A stretch of 7,237 nt of DNA from Spirochaetales bacterium (GCA_017998025.1 JAGODW010000069.1:1-7237), one strand, 5' to 3'. Counted from the first letter of the stretch, positions 1-5,770 are shown. Notes: generated by a model not told the origin, from the letters alone. A program made the numbers and translations.

Positions 1-796
1 CCTTTATAGATTGTACCGAAGCTTCTCCAAAAGCGCTTACCTCAACAAATTCATTCATTCCACTAGCCAGAAGAATGTTCCGTAATAATATAGGTAAAGG
101 CTGAAGTTCACTCTTGTTTAGATAGATCATCGCATGGAGAAAATCATTCCAGAAGGAAACGCCATAATAAAGACCGATAGTAAGCAGAATGGGCTTGGAC
201 AAGGGTAATACAATACGTAACAGCACATACCATTCAGAAGCTCCATCGATTCGGGCAGATTCTTTTAGCTCTTCAGGGATTCCTTCAAAGAACCGTTTCA
301 TGATAAGAAGATTATAGGTACTGATAGCTCCTGGAAGAAATACTGCAGCAAGATGATCCGTAAGTCCTATACCTGTAACAACGAGGTAGGTAGGAATAAG
401 GCCGACATTAAAAAGATAGGGGATAAGTACAAAGATATTCAGAAAACGTAAACCTGGTAAGGTCCGGATAGAAAAAGAATACGCCAGAGGCACTGTAAAT
501 ATAAGAGCAGTTGTTACTCCCATCACAAATATCTTCAAACTGTTACTGAATGCTTGAATAAACCCACGATTGCCTAGAAGTGCCTTATATGCCGCGGTAG
601 ACCACTTCCAGGGCGCTAAAAACATGCCTTCCAGATTACTACCAATAAAATGGTTCGGCCTAAAAGAAAGAGTAATAGTACTCCACATAGGAATTACAAT
701 CACAATAAAGATTAAAAAAAGTAATGTATTTATTACTACGTAGAATATCCGATCTTCTGAGGTTAATCGCATCGTTGACATTCGTGACCTTGCCAT
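1..796 (-). CDS. lplC: LplC/YtcP-type carbohydrate ABC transporter permease, 3' end cut by window edge
   Basis: This is an inner-membrane permease of an ABC importer for oligosaccharides or complex sugars, of the LplC/YtcP (MalG-like) type. The reading frame is open from ATG at 796 to the left edge, giving 265 residues without a stop; family members are usually about 290-300 residues, so some 25-35 residues are missing. A first membrane segment is visible at about residues 17-36, with further hydrophobic segments at about 86-108, 118-142 and 196-216. The cytoplasmic EAA loop that docks on the ATPase is clear at about 175-203, with core ESARIDGAS (E179, G185) followed by LPLSKP. A good ribosome site (GGGGAG, 7 bases before ATG) fixes the start. 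It follows the partner permease by only 15 bases, so they are co-transcribed and should form a heterodimer. The binding protein and ATPase are not in view. The family call is confident; the substrate is unknown. Confidence 0.93.
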   Translation of the reverse strand, partial: MARSRMSTMRLTSEDRIFYVVINTLLFLIFIVIVIPMWSTITLSFRPNHFIGSNLEGMFLAPWKWSTAAYKALLGNRGFIQAFSNSLKIFVMGVTTALIFTVPLAYSFSIRTLPGLRFLNIFVLIPYLFNVGLIPTYLVVTGIGLTDHLAAVFLPGAISTYNLLIMKRFFEGIPEELKESARIDGASEWYVLLRIVLPLSKPILLTIGLYYGVSFWNDFLHAMIYLNKSELQPLPILLRNILLASGMNEFVEVSAFGEASVQSIK

Positions 797-811
797 AAAG
801 CAACTCCCCAC

Positions 812-1759
812 TTAAAAAAGTGACGAATCAGAAATTTTCTTCACTGTATAATTAGAAAGGAACACCAGACCCATTCCAATTACTCCCTTAAAAAGGCCCA
901 CAGCCGTAGCAAGTCCAAAGCGAAATTCAAGAAGACCCTGACGATACACCCAGGTATCGATTATATCCGCCACACTATATACAGCCGGAGAATACAGCAT
1001 AAAAATCTGATTAAAGCCAGCATCCAGAACTGTACCCAACTTGAGAATAACCACCGTGATAATAACGGGTGAAATAGAGGGTAATGTTATATACCATACT
1101 CGTTGCCGGCCGGAAACGCCTTCAACCGCCGCGGCTTCAAACAGGGTAGGATCTATACCCATAAGTGCCGCAATAAAAATAATTGCACTCCAGCCCATCT
1201 CTTTCCATGCATCTGAAAAAATTACAATCCAGGGGAATGTTTTAGTATTTGTAAGAAAATCAATTGGTTCTCCCCCCAAAACTTTTATTAAATCATTCAC
1301 GATCCCATCACCGGGAGCAAGTAGAACCAATAGAATTCCATAGACAATAACCCACGATAGGAAGTGGGGGAGATACGAAAGAGTTTGAACAACTTTCCCA
1401 AAACGAGGATGGTTTGTTTCATAGATCATGATAGCCAGCATAATCGCCACAGGTACGCCAACTACCAACTTTCCTATACTATAAAAAATTGTATTTCTCA
1501 GTAATTCCCAGAAATAGAAGGAATTAAAGAATTCCTTGAAATTTTCAAATCCTATCCATCGACTTCCTAAAACACCGTCCAGTGCTCTAAAATCTTTGAA
1601 AGCAATTTGTCCGTTCCAGATAGGTCCATACTTAAAAATCAGGTAGAATACGAGAGGAACAGCCATTAACAGGTATATTGAGGCGTGTCTCCGGATTTCA
1701 CGCCTCAAATTCTTCTTTCGCGGTTTTTGTAAATTCGCTAATTTTTCATTCATGGTCAA
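812..1759 (-). CDS. lplB: LplB/YteP-type carbohydrate ABC transporter permease
   Basis: This is the second inner-membrane permease of the same sugar ABC importer, of the LplB/YteP (MalF-like) type, at 315 residues the usual length. The N-terminus is basic (KPRKKNLRREIRRH), then a first membrane segment at about residues 28-43 with the PLVFYLIFKYGPI pattern typical of LplB proteins. The EAA loop at about 208-231 reads EAAAVEGVSG (E208, G214) and then ITLPSISP. The start is uncertain. TTG at 1759 lies 11 bases after a very strong ribosome site (AAAGGTGGTGAT, 1782-1771), while ATG at 1753 is 17 bases away, too far for good initiation. I favour TTG, which changes the protein by only two residues. 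It begins after a 140-bp gap and so may have its own promoter. The LplB/LplC type is often linked to import of pectin- or hemicellulose-derived oligosaccharides, but nothing here fixes the substrate. Confidence 0.94.
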   Translation of the reverse strand: MTMNEKLANLQKPRKKNLRREIRRHASIYLLMAVPLVFYLIFKYGPIWNGQIAFKDFRALDGVLGSRWIGFENFKEFFNSFYFWELLRNTIFYSIGKLVVGVPVAIMLAIMIYETNHPRFGKVVQTLSYLPHFLSWVIVYGILLVLLAPGDGIVNDLIKVLGGEPIDFLTNTKTFPWIVIFSDAWKEMGWSAIIFIAALMGIDPTLFEAAAVEGVSGRQRVWYITLPSISPVIITVVILKLGTVLDAGFNQIFMLYSPAVYSVADIIDTWVYRQGLLEFRFGLATAVGLFKGVIGMGLVFLSNYTVKKISDSSLF

Positions 1760-1899
1760 TTAATAGTATAATCACCACCTTTTATAAAAAAATGCAGATA
1801 GATTTTTGTACTATTCCGACCATTCCATTTATAGAAAGTACTTATCGTGAGCAAGGAACGTTGGCGGGGTACTGCTTGTATTTCAGAGTGTCGTGTATC
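1760..1899 (-). promoter_or_regulatory. 140-bp gap upstream of lplB, possible weak promoter
   Basis: This is the only sizeable gap in the minus-strand gene run. It has no convincing ORF and no clear terminator after the methyltransferase. A weak promoter-like pair can be read on the minus strand: TTGCTC at 1854-1849 and TATAAA about 15 bases later, around 1833-1828. The spacing is short and the match poor. The gap suggests that lplBC is a separate transcription unit from the restriction-modification genes, but this is inference. Confidence 0.3.
1771..1782 (-). promoter_or_regulatory. Near-perfect ribosome binding site of lplB
   Basis: Read on the minus strand, AAAGGTGGTGAT matches the sequence complementary to the 16S rRNA tail (AAAGGAGGTGAT) at 11 of 12 positions. 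It sits 11 bases from TTG at 1759 and 17 from ATG at 1753, which favours the TTG start. Confidence 0.75.
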
Positions 1900-2826
1900 T
1901 TATCTTTCTTCAAGTTCAATCAGCATAGGGGCATTGAACATCAAAGAAAATTCTTTAATTCTTTTTTCTGCTAATTTTATGTACTCAGTATTGATATCAT
2001 ACCCAATGTAGTGTCGATGCGTTTTTATGGCGGCAATAGCCGCTTGACCACTTCCAATAAATGGATCAAGAACAACCTCACCATCAAAAGTATACAGCTG
2101 AATTAGTCTATAGGGCAATTCCACCGGGAATGGTGCTGGATGACCTACTTTTGTTGCAGGCTCTGCAGCAAACGACCATACACTTTTAGTAAATTCAAGA
2201 AACTCACTCTTAGAAATAGTAGCCTTTCTTTTTTCCCCTCCCCTGCTGAACATATCTTTTGAAAAAACTAAGATATATTCATGAATATCTCTGAGAGTAG
2301 GATTTTTAGCAGAAAGCCAGCTTCCCCAGGCAGTCGAAGGGCTTCCACTGGATCCTTTATTCCAGATAATCTCCCCTCTCATAAGAAATCCAATATCTAA
2401 CATATCTTCGATGATAAAAGTATGAAGTGGAATATAAGGCTTTCTTCCAAGGTTAGCGATATTGATACAAGCTCTACCGCCTGGAACAAGTACCCGTTTA
2501 ACCTCATTCCAAACTTTTTTCAAAAATGCCCGGTATTCATCCAAAGTAAGGTTTTCATCATATTCTTTTCCAACATTATAGGGAGGAGAAGTAACCATAA
2601 GATGAACACTAGTATCCGGCAGTTCCTTCATCTGTTCACTTGTTTTACAAATAATTTTATCTAAATATGTATTGGGAATAGGATTTTCTACATATTCAAC
2701 TATATTTTCTTTAGGTAACCCCTCATATAGTTTACTTGTATAAAAAGAAGAGGAATCATGATTGATCCTCCCGGGAGAACCAAAAGCGCTTGTTTTAGTT
2801 CCCATCTTTTTTTGACTGATTCCCAT
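1900..2826 (-). CDS. Type II beta-class DNA methyltransferase (N4-cytosine or N6-adenine) of a ThaI-like R-M system
   Basis: This 308-residue modification enzyme transfers a methyl group from S-adenosylmethionine to an exocyclic amino group of a base, protecting host DNA from the adjacent endonuclease. The catalytic motif IV, TSPPYN, is at residues 79-84. The SAM-binding motif I, DPFIGSG, is at 254-260, followed by YIGYD at about 273-277. Motif IV preceding motif I is the beta-class order (Pfam N6_N4_Mtase). SPPY rather than DPPY favours N4-cytosine over N6-adenine methylation. PGGRACINIAN at about 116-126 and an Asn-Lys strand (GEIIWNKGS) are also typical of the family. Motif I is unusual in having GSGQA where GSGTT is usual. 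The start is secure: ATG at 2826 directly follows the endonuclease stop (TAAATG) and GGGAGG lies 8 bases upstream, so translation is probably coupled. The target would be that of the endonuclease, CGCG if it matches ThaI. Confidence 0.92.
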   Translation of the reverse strand: MGISQKKMGTKTSAFGSPGRINHDSSSFYTSKLYEGLPKENIVEYVENPIPNTYLDKIICKTSEQMKELPDTSVHLMVTSPPYNVGKEYDENLTLDEYRAFLKKVWNEVKRVLVPGGRACINIANLGRKPYIPLHTFIIEDMLDIGFLMRGEIIWNKGSSGSPSTAWGSWLSAKNPTLRDIHEYILVFSKDMFSRGGEKRKATISKSEFLEFTKSVWSFAAEPATKVGHPAPFPVELPYRLIQLYTFDGEVVLDPFIGSGQAAIAAIKTHRHYIGYDINTEYIKLAEKRIKEFSLMFNAPMLIELEER

Positions 2827-3459
2827 TTAATCTTCCTCCCATAGGTCAACCCATCTTTTATATGAGTTATACTCGATACTCGTCCTTTGCCAGTTTATTA
2901 AGATATTTCTTGAATCGTTATCTTCAACTAAATTTGTGAGTGCTTCTTTCGTAATTTCAACACCTCTGGGATTTGTCCCCGGCTTAGGGAGTTTAATATA
3001 ATTAAACCTACCTATCCTCTCAAAATACCTTTTCTGCACCTCCAATGGTATATAGTATAATCCTCCAATATTCTCCCAGTTTATCTGAACAAGAAGCATA
3101 TCACAGCCAGGATAGTAGTTTTCGCGAAATGTTTTTGCTTTCTGTGCATCAACAGTCCATACAAGTTTTACTCCTCCAAAACTTTTCCCAGTTATTGTCT
3201 TTATTGATACAGGTTCTCCAAATAATAAAACATCTACTTCTGCTTCTGTTATAGGAACTTCAGTTTCTACATTTCCATTACCATATTTATAAATAAGCAT
3301 CGCAACAATAATTCTCTCACGTACAGACCCGACTTCCATTCCGGTCTTTCCAGCTCGTGAACTTTCTAATTCTGCAAGCTGAAATAAATAAGGTAACCTC
3401 CTTTTAATCTTAGCTACAAGAGTTTCATCATCAAATATTTCTATAAGCTGAGTTGACAT
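2827..3459 (-). CDS. ThaI-family type II restriction endonuclease
   Basis: This 210-residue protein resembles ThaI-family type II endonucleases; ThaI itself cuts CG^CG. I recognise the family by overall pattern: a leading acidic stretch (EIFDDETLVAKI), SRAGKTGMEVGSVRE at residues 34-48, EVDVLLFGEPVSIKT at 74-88, YYIPLEVQKRYF, KPGTNPRGVEI, and a Trp-rich C-terminus (RWVDLWEED). The likely PD-(D/E)xK nuclease core is D76 with S85-I86-K87, so the second acidic residue is replaced by serine. An acidic residue elsewhere (E42 or E48, or E82) would have to complete the metal site, as is known for Cfr10I-type enzymes. ATG at 3459 is 3 bases after the prenyltransferase stop, with a weak GGTGG ribosome site 8 bases upstream inside that gene. 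No controller (C) protein gene is present. The gene is visibly AT-rich compared with its upstream neighbour. The family call is from memory, without a search. Confidence 0.82.
   Translation of the reverse strand: MSTQLIEIFDDETLVAKIKRRLPYLFQLAELESSRAGKTGMEVGSVRERIIVAMLIYKYGNGNVETEVPITEAEVDVLLFGEPVSIKTITGKSFGGVKLVWTVDAQKAKTFRENYYPGCDMLLVQINWENIGGLYYIPLEVQKRYFERIGRFNYIKLPKPGTNPRGVEITKEALTNLVEDNDSRNILINWQRTSIEYNSYKRWVDLWEED
2829..2841 (-). promoter_or_regulatory. Methyltransferase ribosome site inside the endonuclease gene
   Basis: Minus-strand GGGAGGAAG lies within the last codons of the endonuclease and 8 bases (measured from GGAGG) before the methyltransferase ATG, while the endonuclease stop abuts that ATG. 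The site is far better than that of the endonuclease itself (GGTGG), so modification should be translated more strongly than restriction from the same message. Confidence 0.7.
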
Positions 3460-3462
3460 TTT

Positions 3463-4374
3463 TTAAACCACCAGCACCCCAAGATACCCTAGAGACCACA
3501 CTCCGAAGACCTTCAGAATTTCTTTCATGTTGCGGCTTTTTGTCTCATGGGAGTAGCCCCGGAGATGCATACTTCTAAACCGGTAGATCGTATGGACAGC
3601 CAGCAGAATCCCGACACCGATACCATACCTTGAAAGAATCCCTCCCGCTGCCAGCACAGGTAAAAGCAAGGAAGCTCCCAGTGCCGTTCCAAAGGCAAGC
3701 CCTTCCCCCCCCTGTTTACCCATCACTACAGGAAAGGTTCGGCGGCCTGCTTCCCGGTCTCCTTCTATATCGCAGGTATTATTCACCGCCAGGATCGAGG
3801 CTACGGAAAGGCCTGAAGGAATAGCAGCTATACAAGCGGAATACCAATCTCCCATTTCTCCCCCACCCGTCTTCCCTATTTGTACACCATAGGAGATAAG
3901 GAACAATACGAATCCTAAAAATCCTCCCGCGATAAGTTCTCCCACGGGAAAACGAGAAATGGGGTAGGGCCCTGCATTATAGAAGAATCCCACCAGCATG
4001 CAGAGCGCTCCTGCCCAGATTACCCAGAATCCTGCGGTATATGCGAGGGCAATTCCCGGGGGTACTGCAAGGAGATACAGCCAGAAAGCTGTCCAGAATG
4101 CCAGCGCCGGAGAAACTTCTCCATGAATCAGTACTTTGTCCGCTTCCCGGTTAAATCGCGGATGGTCTATGCCCCGGAGGTAATCGAAATAAGTGTTCCA
4201 TGCCGTGGTCCCCATATCGATTGCAAGGGAAGCGACCAGCATTAAAATAGCCCGGAACCAGGAAAATCTTCCGGTTTGCCGAACTGCGTACGCAGTCCCT
4301 AGAAGAATCCCTGAGAGACTTACCATCTTCGTTCTTAGTTCTACAATGGCAAAAAATGTACGAATCCTTTCCAT
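3463..4374 (-). CDS. menA: MenA-like UbiA-family prenyltransferase
   Basis: This 303-residue integral membrane protein belongs to the UbiA prenyltransferase superfamily and most resembles MenA, which joins a polyprenyl chain to 1,4-dihydroxy-2-naphthoate to make demethylmenaquinone. The first Asp-rich motif is N60-TYF-D64-YLRGI-D70, in the MenA style NDYYDF..GTD. The second is NNTCDIEGDREAGRRTF (D202, E204, D206), very close to the MenA form NN.RDIE.D..AGKRT. FYNAGPYPISRFPVGE at about 131-146 is another MenA-like signature. Eight or nine hydrophobic segments fill the rest. ATG at 4374 gives the usual family N-terminus but has no good ribosome site. No other menaquinone gene is nearby, so the acceptor could be a different aromatic or a lipid. 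Its GC content is visibly higher than that of the restriction genes downstream, with which it nevertheless shares a tight operon-like junction (3 bases). Confidence 0.85.
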   Translation of the reverse strand: MERIRTFFAIVELRTKMVSLSGILLGTAYAVRQTGRFSWFRAILMLVASLAIDMGTTAWNTYFDYLRGIDHPRFNREADKVLIHGEVSPALAFWTAFWLYLLAVPPGIALAYTAGFWVIWAGALCMLVGFFYNAGPYPISRFPVGELIAGGFLGFVLFLISYGVQIGKTGGGEMGDWYSACIAAIPSGLSVASILAVNNTCDIEGDREAGRRTFPVVMGKQGGEGLAFGTALGASLLLPVLAAGGILSRYGIGVGILLAVHTIYRFRSMHLRGYSHETKSRNMKEILKVFGVWSLGYLGVLVV

Positions 4375-4395
4375 ATACGTATAGTATACAGAGCC

Positions 4396-4460
4396 TTTTG
4401 TGTTGCTCGCAATAGATAATAATTATTCTATTTTATGGAAGAATATCCAACAACACAAAA
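4396..4460. repeat. 10-bp exact inverted repeat flanking the minus-strand promoter
   Basis: TTTTGTGTTG at 4396-4405 is repeated exactly in inverse orientation as CAACACAAAA at 4451-4460. The right arm overlaps the -35 of the minus-strand promoter candidate; the left arm falls about 13-22 bases after its predicted start. The 45-base spacing is too long for a simple hairpin terminator and suggests two protein-binding half-sites, if it is functional. Confidence 0.5.
4425..4453 (-). promoter_or_regulatory. Candidate sigma-70 promoter for the prenyltransferase / R-M run
   Basis: On the minus strand TTGTTG (4453-4448) and TAGAAT (4430-4425) are separated by exactly 17 bases. The -10 matches TATAAT at 5 of 6, while the -35 keeps only the TTG. 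Predicted transcription start is near 4418, about 44 bases before ATG at 4374. This would also be the nearest visible promoter for the two restriction-modification genes. Confidence 0.5.
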
Positions 4461-4467
4461 AACTCTT

Positions 4468-4511
4468 TTGTAGTTTTTCTTGACAAGATCCCTTTTTATG
4501 GTAAACTACAA
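4468..4511. repeat. 9-bp exact inverted repeat straddling plus-strand promoter P1
   Basis: TTGTAGTTT at 4468-4476 and AAACTACAA at 4503-4511 form an exact inverted repeat with 26 bases between the arms. The left arm lies just upstream of the -35 and the right arm overlaps the -10 of promoter P1. This geometry fits an operator, though chance cannot be excluded in AT-rich DNA. Confidence 0.45.
4480..4507 (+). promoter_or_regulatory. Candidate promoter P1 of the TRAP operon
   Basis: A perfect -35 TTGACA (4480-4485) is followed after 16 bases by TAAACT (4502-4507), which matches the -10 consensus at 4 of 6. The predicted start is near 4514, leaving a leader of about 195 bases before dctP that contains the IclR-type palindrome. 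Confidence 0.55.
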
Positions 4512-4578
4512 CTCATGTATTATAGATATATATGTAGCATATCATTTCTGACACCAGGAAAATAGAATTACTAGTAGG

Positions 4579-4595
4579 TTGGAAAATGTTTCCAA
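4579..4595. promoter_or_regulatory. Palindromic operator resembling an IclR-family site
   Basis: TTGGAAAATGTTTCCAA has perfect 7-base arms (TTGGAAA / TTTCCAA) around a 3-base centre. Its inner 15 bases, TGGAAAATGTTTCCA, are one mismatch from the E. coli IclR consensus as I recall it (TGGAAATNATTTCCA). The centre is at about -59 of promoter P2, where IclR-family activators often bind, and about +73 of P1, where a bound repressor would block elongation. IclR-family regulators commonly control uptake of sugar acids and aromatic acids, which suits a TRAP operon. No regulator gene is in the window. Confidence 0.6.
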
Positions 4596-4610
4596 TAATA
4601 TAAAGAAAAC

Positions 4611-4639
4611 TTGTAAAATTTTTTCAAGCATGGTACAAT
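4611..4639 (+). promoter_or_regulatory. Candidate promoter P2 of the TRAP operon (extended -10)
   Basis: TTGTAA (4611-4616) and TACAAT (4634-4639) are separated by exactly 17 bases. The -10 matches 5 of 6 and is preceded by TGG, giving an extended -10. Predicted start is near 4646, about 63 bases before dctP. The -35 is covered by an imperfect palindrome, CTTG.AAAA.TTTT.CAAG (4610-4628, one mismatched pair), a possible second operator. Confidence 0.6.
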
Positions 4640-4655
4640 ACAAAACTAGAGTATT

Positions 4656-4682
4656 AGTGTGCTTCGTATTAATGAACACACT
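4656..4682 (+). promoter_or_regulatory. 5'-leader hairpin upstream of the dctP ribosome site
   Basis: AGTGTG (4656-4661) pairs with CACACT (4677-4682), continued after a one-base bulge by TTC (4663-4665) with GAA (4674-4676). It would lie in the leader of transcripts from P1 and P2, ending some 14 bases before the GAGGAGGG ribosome site. It may stabilise the 5' end; no ligand-sensing structure is recognisable. Confidence 0.35.
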
Positions 4683-4708
4683 TAAAAATCAACATTGAGG
4701 AGGGTCGT

Positions 4709-5770
4709 ATGAAAAGACAAGCTACTCGTACCGCAATCATCCTGATCGCCCTGCTGGTAGTACTTTCCGGTATTTCTTTCGCAGGCGGTTCCAAGGAGCA
4801 ACAAGCGGCGGATAAGCCGGCGGCTGCACAGAAAATAGCCGTTTCACACAATGGGTCGCTGGAAAGTCCATGGCAGAAGGCATCACTCAAGTTTGCTGAA
4901 ATAGTGAACAGCAAGAGTAACGGAAGATTCAACGTGGAAGTCTTCGGCAACGGCGTTCTTTTCCAGAGAAACTGGCAGGTTCTTCTTGAAATGGTCCAGT
5001 CGGGAGCAACTCAGATTGGTATCGAGAGCGTCACCGCTCTTGGATCCAAGGTTCCAGAAATCTCAGCCCTGGGACTTCCCTTCCTTTTTTCGGACATTGA
5101 TCATGTAATTCGCTTCCTCGATTCTGGTGCCCCTATTTGGAACAAGTGGTTGTATGAGGGATTTGAATCGAAAAACCTTGTTGTTCTTTCTATTTGTCCA
5201 CGGCCGTTCCGCCAGCTCAACAATAATAAACGAATTATAAAAACCCCTGAGGATATAAAAGGTCTCAAATTCCGGGTTCCCTCAAGCACAATGTTCGTGA
5301 AGATTTTCGAGGCGATGGGTGCTAAACCGGTTCCGCTCCCCTCTGGAGAAATCTACACCGCCATCCAGCTCGGCACTGTCGTAGGCGAAGACAATTCAAT
5401 CTCTGTCCAGTACGATTTTAAGACACATGAAGTCGCAAAGAACTTCACCATTTGGAACTACATTGCTGATGCTTCGATCATGTTCATGAATAAAGAAGCG
5501 TATTATAAACTTTCCGATGCCGATAAAAACATGTTCAAAGAAGCTGGCAGGGAATGGGCTTCCGCCAACGTTAAGGAAGACCAGGCTCAACTCATCAAGG
5601 CCCGGGCTGAGATGGAAAAGGCCGGCGTAAAATTCTATGAAATGACAGAAGCAGAGAAAGCTCCCTTTAAGGAACTGATGAAACCTGTCTACGAAGATTT
5701 TGCTAAACAGGTAGGACCCGATAATTTTAAAGCCTTCATGGACGCGGTTGAGAAGACCCGGAGCAAATAG
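4709..5770 (+). CDS. dctP: TRAP transporter solute-binding protein, DctP family
   Basis: This 353-residue periplasmic protein captures a small organic acid (dicarboxylate, sugar acid or similar) and delivers it to the DctQM membrane complex, which is driven by an ion gradient. A signal peptide covers residues 1-25 (basic MKRQATR, hydrophobic AIILIALLVVL, then SFA before GGSKEQ); there is no lipobox cysteine, so signal peptidase I cleavage is expected. The mature protein has the DctP pattern: SPWQKASLKFAEIV at about 53-66, LPFLFSD at 123-129, PFRQLNN at 166-172, and GLKFRVP at 185-191, where R189 is the conserved arginine that binds the ligand carboxylate. GEIYTAIQLGTVVGEDNS follows at 213-230 with N229; the usual proline after the Asn is missing. 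ATG at 4709 has an excellent ribosome site (GAGGAGG) 5 bases upstream. It heads the operon and lies 95 bases before dctQ. The family is certain; the ligand is not. Confidence 0.96.
   Translation: MKRQATRTAIILIALLVVLSGISFAGGSKEQQAADKPAAAQKIAVSHNGSLESPWQKASLKFAEIVNSKSNGRFNVEVFGNGVLFQRNWQVLLEMVQSGATQIGIESVTALGSKVPEISALGLPFLFSDIDHVIRFLDSGAPIWNKWLYEGFESKNLVVLSICPRPFRQLNNNKRIIKTPEDIKGLKFRVPSSTMFVKIFEAMGAKPVPLPSGEIYTAIQLGTVVGEDNSISVQYDFKTHEVAKNFTIWNYIADASIMFMNKEAYYKLSDADKNMFKEAGREWASANVKEDQAQLIKARAEMEKAGVKFYEMTEAEKAPFKELMKPVYEDFAKQVGPDNFKAFMDAVEKTRSK

Larger units (their letters stand above)
4375..4708. promoter_or_regulatory. Divergent intergenic control region between the prenyltransferase and the TRAP operon
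   Basis: This is a 334-bp, AT-rich stretch between divergently transcribed genes. I see no ORF with a ribosome site. It holds one minus-strand and two plus-strand promoter candidates, a strong palindrome of IclR-operator type, other inverted repeats, and a 5'-leader hairpin just before the dctP ribosome site. Each is listed separately. Confidence 0.7.

Noticed and set aside
809..822. Hairpin CACTT-AAAA-AAGTG at the lplB stop codon, as a terminator
   Set aside because: The stem is only 5 bases and AT-rich, has no T-run beyond it on the minus strand, and lplC follows 15 bases later with its ribosome site. It cannot be a strong terminator.
4283..4296. Perfect 14-bp palindrome ACTGCGTACGCAGT
   Set aside because: It lies inside the prenyltransferase coding region at residues 27-31 and is explained by the codons of a normal family segment; nothing around it suggests a regulatory site.
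4515..4565. Short ORF in the TRAP leader starting ATG at 4515
   Set aside because: It has only about 16 codons, no ribosome site, and starts almost at the predicted P1 transcription start. It is not a recognisable leader peptide.
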